Positions 62,101-64,000 of a stretch of DNA of 64,000 bases are shown here, piece by piece; position 1 is the stretch's first letter, and each line of letters begins with the position of its first letter. A program made the translations under genes and the position numbers. The notes beneath the pieces are model-generated. The model did no database searches. It had not been told where the DNA came from and saw only the letters and a program-made list of their open reading frames with translations. The DNA lies in NCBI GenBank assembly GCA_013398275.1, contig VZSE01002186.1, forward strand, positions 6,429-70,428, read 5' to 3'. Origin of the DNA: Promerops cafer. Lineage: Eukaryota; Chordata; Aves; Passeriformes; Nectariniidae.

Positions 62101-64000
62101 ACCTCTTTTTGATAGGCAGGTCTTTTTTTAAGACTACTATTCATGAGGAGGTGGGTTGCTACATACCAATTACTTACTTCTATGAAAATAAATTGTGCTT
62201 GCTTTTTATAAAAGGAAAAAAAATGCAGCTCATTTAATACTTAGAAATTCAATAAATTTGTGAATGTTTATTAATTCCTGGACCCAGTCTATTTTCAAAA
62301 CACTTTTTCCTCCAAACTCTGGCAGATGTTTGCTGCATTACGAGACATGAGGCTTACATACCAAAGGGCTTTAAAATATACCTTATACAATAATAGTCAA
62401 AAATTTCACAGTATTAAAAGTGGCAAAAGTCCAAGTCTCCTAATTCCTTAGGAATAAATTTTTATATTGATTAACAGTGATTGAGGACAATAAGGGTCTG
62501 ATCTAAATCCCATTAGACACTAGAGGAACCTTGGCAGTTGTGATTGTTAAATTACAAGCAAGCCTTTAATTATTTCTATATTTAGATTCTTATGTTGTAA
62601 GCCAGTGGATATAATGAAATGCCACGTTTAGTGACTTCAGCTCCATTTGACATCCATATACTTGGAAAACACCTCTGTCTTGTTTTTTTTCCCTTTATGG
62701 CTTCATTCAAATGCAGCAATCACTAGGAATCTGAAGGTACAAACCAAACACTACACATTAAACAAGATGATATAAACAGAAACAACCCTCAGTCTAAAAG
62801 ATCTATGGTTAATACCATCTAAAGCCCTCCCAACCCTCATTTTATGGATTCATTTAATAAAAGTGTCACTGCAATACAGAGTGGGCTACCTCTGATTCAT
62901 TCTAATCATATGAAAGTCACGCACTTTGTTCTCACATATGGTTAGCAGCCTACAGTAATTGTTCCAATCCTCAGTGATTACTTTATTTTATACTTCATTT
63001 GGCATACAAATACATAAATCTATTAGACCTATTCCACAGCACCAATTCTGGAATATTTCAAACCACATGGCTGATGATTTGAGGTAGTATGTGACCAAAC
63101 CAACACTACAAACATTAAAAAACTAAGAATTAAGGAAACAGTCACCTGGAAGGGGAACTTCATTTTGTCTTGCCTTCTCCTGATTTACATTCCCATTAGT
63201 GTGCAATTATCTTTAAACACCAGCATAACAAGAACTCATCCTGCACAGTATTTCCAGAAAAGGAATTTGTGCTGTTTCATGTTTCTTCACTGCCTAGCAT
63301 AACTGGCATTGTTTATTGTTTTTTATGTACCACATTGAAAATCATTTTTACTAAAAATAGTAATTATTCAGATTATTGGAGAAAAAAGCTAAATGTGAGC
63401 TAGCAGTATAAAAACGATAAAGACAATAACCTGGTTAACTGTGTATCAATTAGTGCATTATCATCACAGAGAAAGCAGTAAAGAGAATGATTCAGAATAC
63501 AGCCACAATATAATGATAATCACTGCTTTATGGAAAATAGGTCTTAAATGTTGATAGGACTACGTATTTGGTTAATTTGTGTTTCAGTTAATGGCAAGAA
63601 TGTTAATAAAACTTCTTGATAGAAACATTGTGATAAACAATTTAGTTTTGTCACATAATAAAGGAATAAACTAAACAGATTGAGGATTTGTTGATGGATG
63701 GGTCTCAACAATAACTATAAATGTCAGACTGCTCTGCTGTGACCATTTTTTTGCCAAGACTGGCAGGGGTTACTTCTAAACTGACCATGAGTCCTCATGC
63801 AAACCCATGTCTTCATGAATAACCCAGAAGTAGTAGTCCAACATTTGCAGATGGCAAAAGGGTAACAGAGTGCAAATTAATTGTGGCAACAGATCAGATT
63901 GATTGGTGAAACTATTTGGCGACAGTTTCATTTACATAACATCAATTTTAATACAGCCAAACACAAATCTAATGGAAAAGAACATATGCCGAAGCACATA
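59116..64000. other. AT-rich non-coding DNA, no gene seen
   Basis: No gene, LTR or LINE recognised. The sequence from about 62500 to 63500 is smooth, repeat-free AT-rich DNA of the kind that often includes conserved non-coding elements, but this cannot be tested here. A CTCF-like motif lies at 61143-61156. Confidence 0.5.
61143..61156 (-). promoter_or_regulatory. CTCF-core-like motif
   Basis: The minus strand reads CCACTAGATGCCAC, matching the CTCF core pattern (CCASYAGRKGGCRS) at 13 of 14 positions by hand count. A poorer match in the same orientation lies at 26205-26218. One 14-base match in 64 kb has limited weight. Confidence 0.25.

Noticed and set aside
1..64000. Prokaryotic or viral gene cluster, CRISPR array, tRNA or rRNA gene
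   Set aside because: No long gene-like frames, no regularly spaced repeats with unique spacers, and no RNA gene seen by eye on either strand.

Overview
The window looks like nuclear DNA from a bird, probably a neoavian and possibly a songbird. The reasons are three CR1-type LINE 3' tails ending in the ATTCTRTG-like octamer, two ERVL-type solo LTRs of a kind common in birds, other LTR remnants, low repeat density and AT-rich sequence without prokaryotic gene structure. The species cannot be fixed from sequence alone. I found no certain protein-coding gene, no recognisable retroviral or LINE reading frame, no tRNA, rRNA or CRISPR array, and no CpG-island promoter. The window reads as intergenic sequence or the inside of a long intron.

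Layout. 1-35: a G-rich hairpin/G-quadruplex stretch. 36-8545: single-copy-looking AT-rich DNA with one short CR1 tail (3541-3616), a striking juxtaposed acceptor/donor (1597-1637) and a weakly supported pair of minus-strand exon-like segments (6763-6831 and 5113 down to about 4730) that join in a compatible reading frame. 8546-9010: a well-preserved solo LTR with TATA box and poly(A) signal. 9011-19399: nothing recognised. 19400-19948: probable minus-strand LTR. 21477-21661 and 27243-27512: two loci of a GGGAA-based minisatellite sharing a 59-base non-satellite flank; the first contains an assembly gap (21508-21570). 27513-44438: nothing recognised apart from one exon-like microsegment. 44439-45635: an ERVL-type LTR whose 5' flank and LTR start are repeated directly after it. 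49098-49425: the longest CR1 fragment, on the minus strand. 54961-55030: a short CR1 tail. 56585-56632: twelve GGAA units. 57989-59115: a second ERVL-type LTR. The rest to 64000 is AT-rich with nothing identified.

There is no set of genes working together here, and I did not find a clear undescribed biological system. The items most worth checking are the shared satellite/flank family, the duplicated flank-plus-LTR unit, the recursive-splice-like site and the candidate minus-strand terminal exons.
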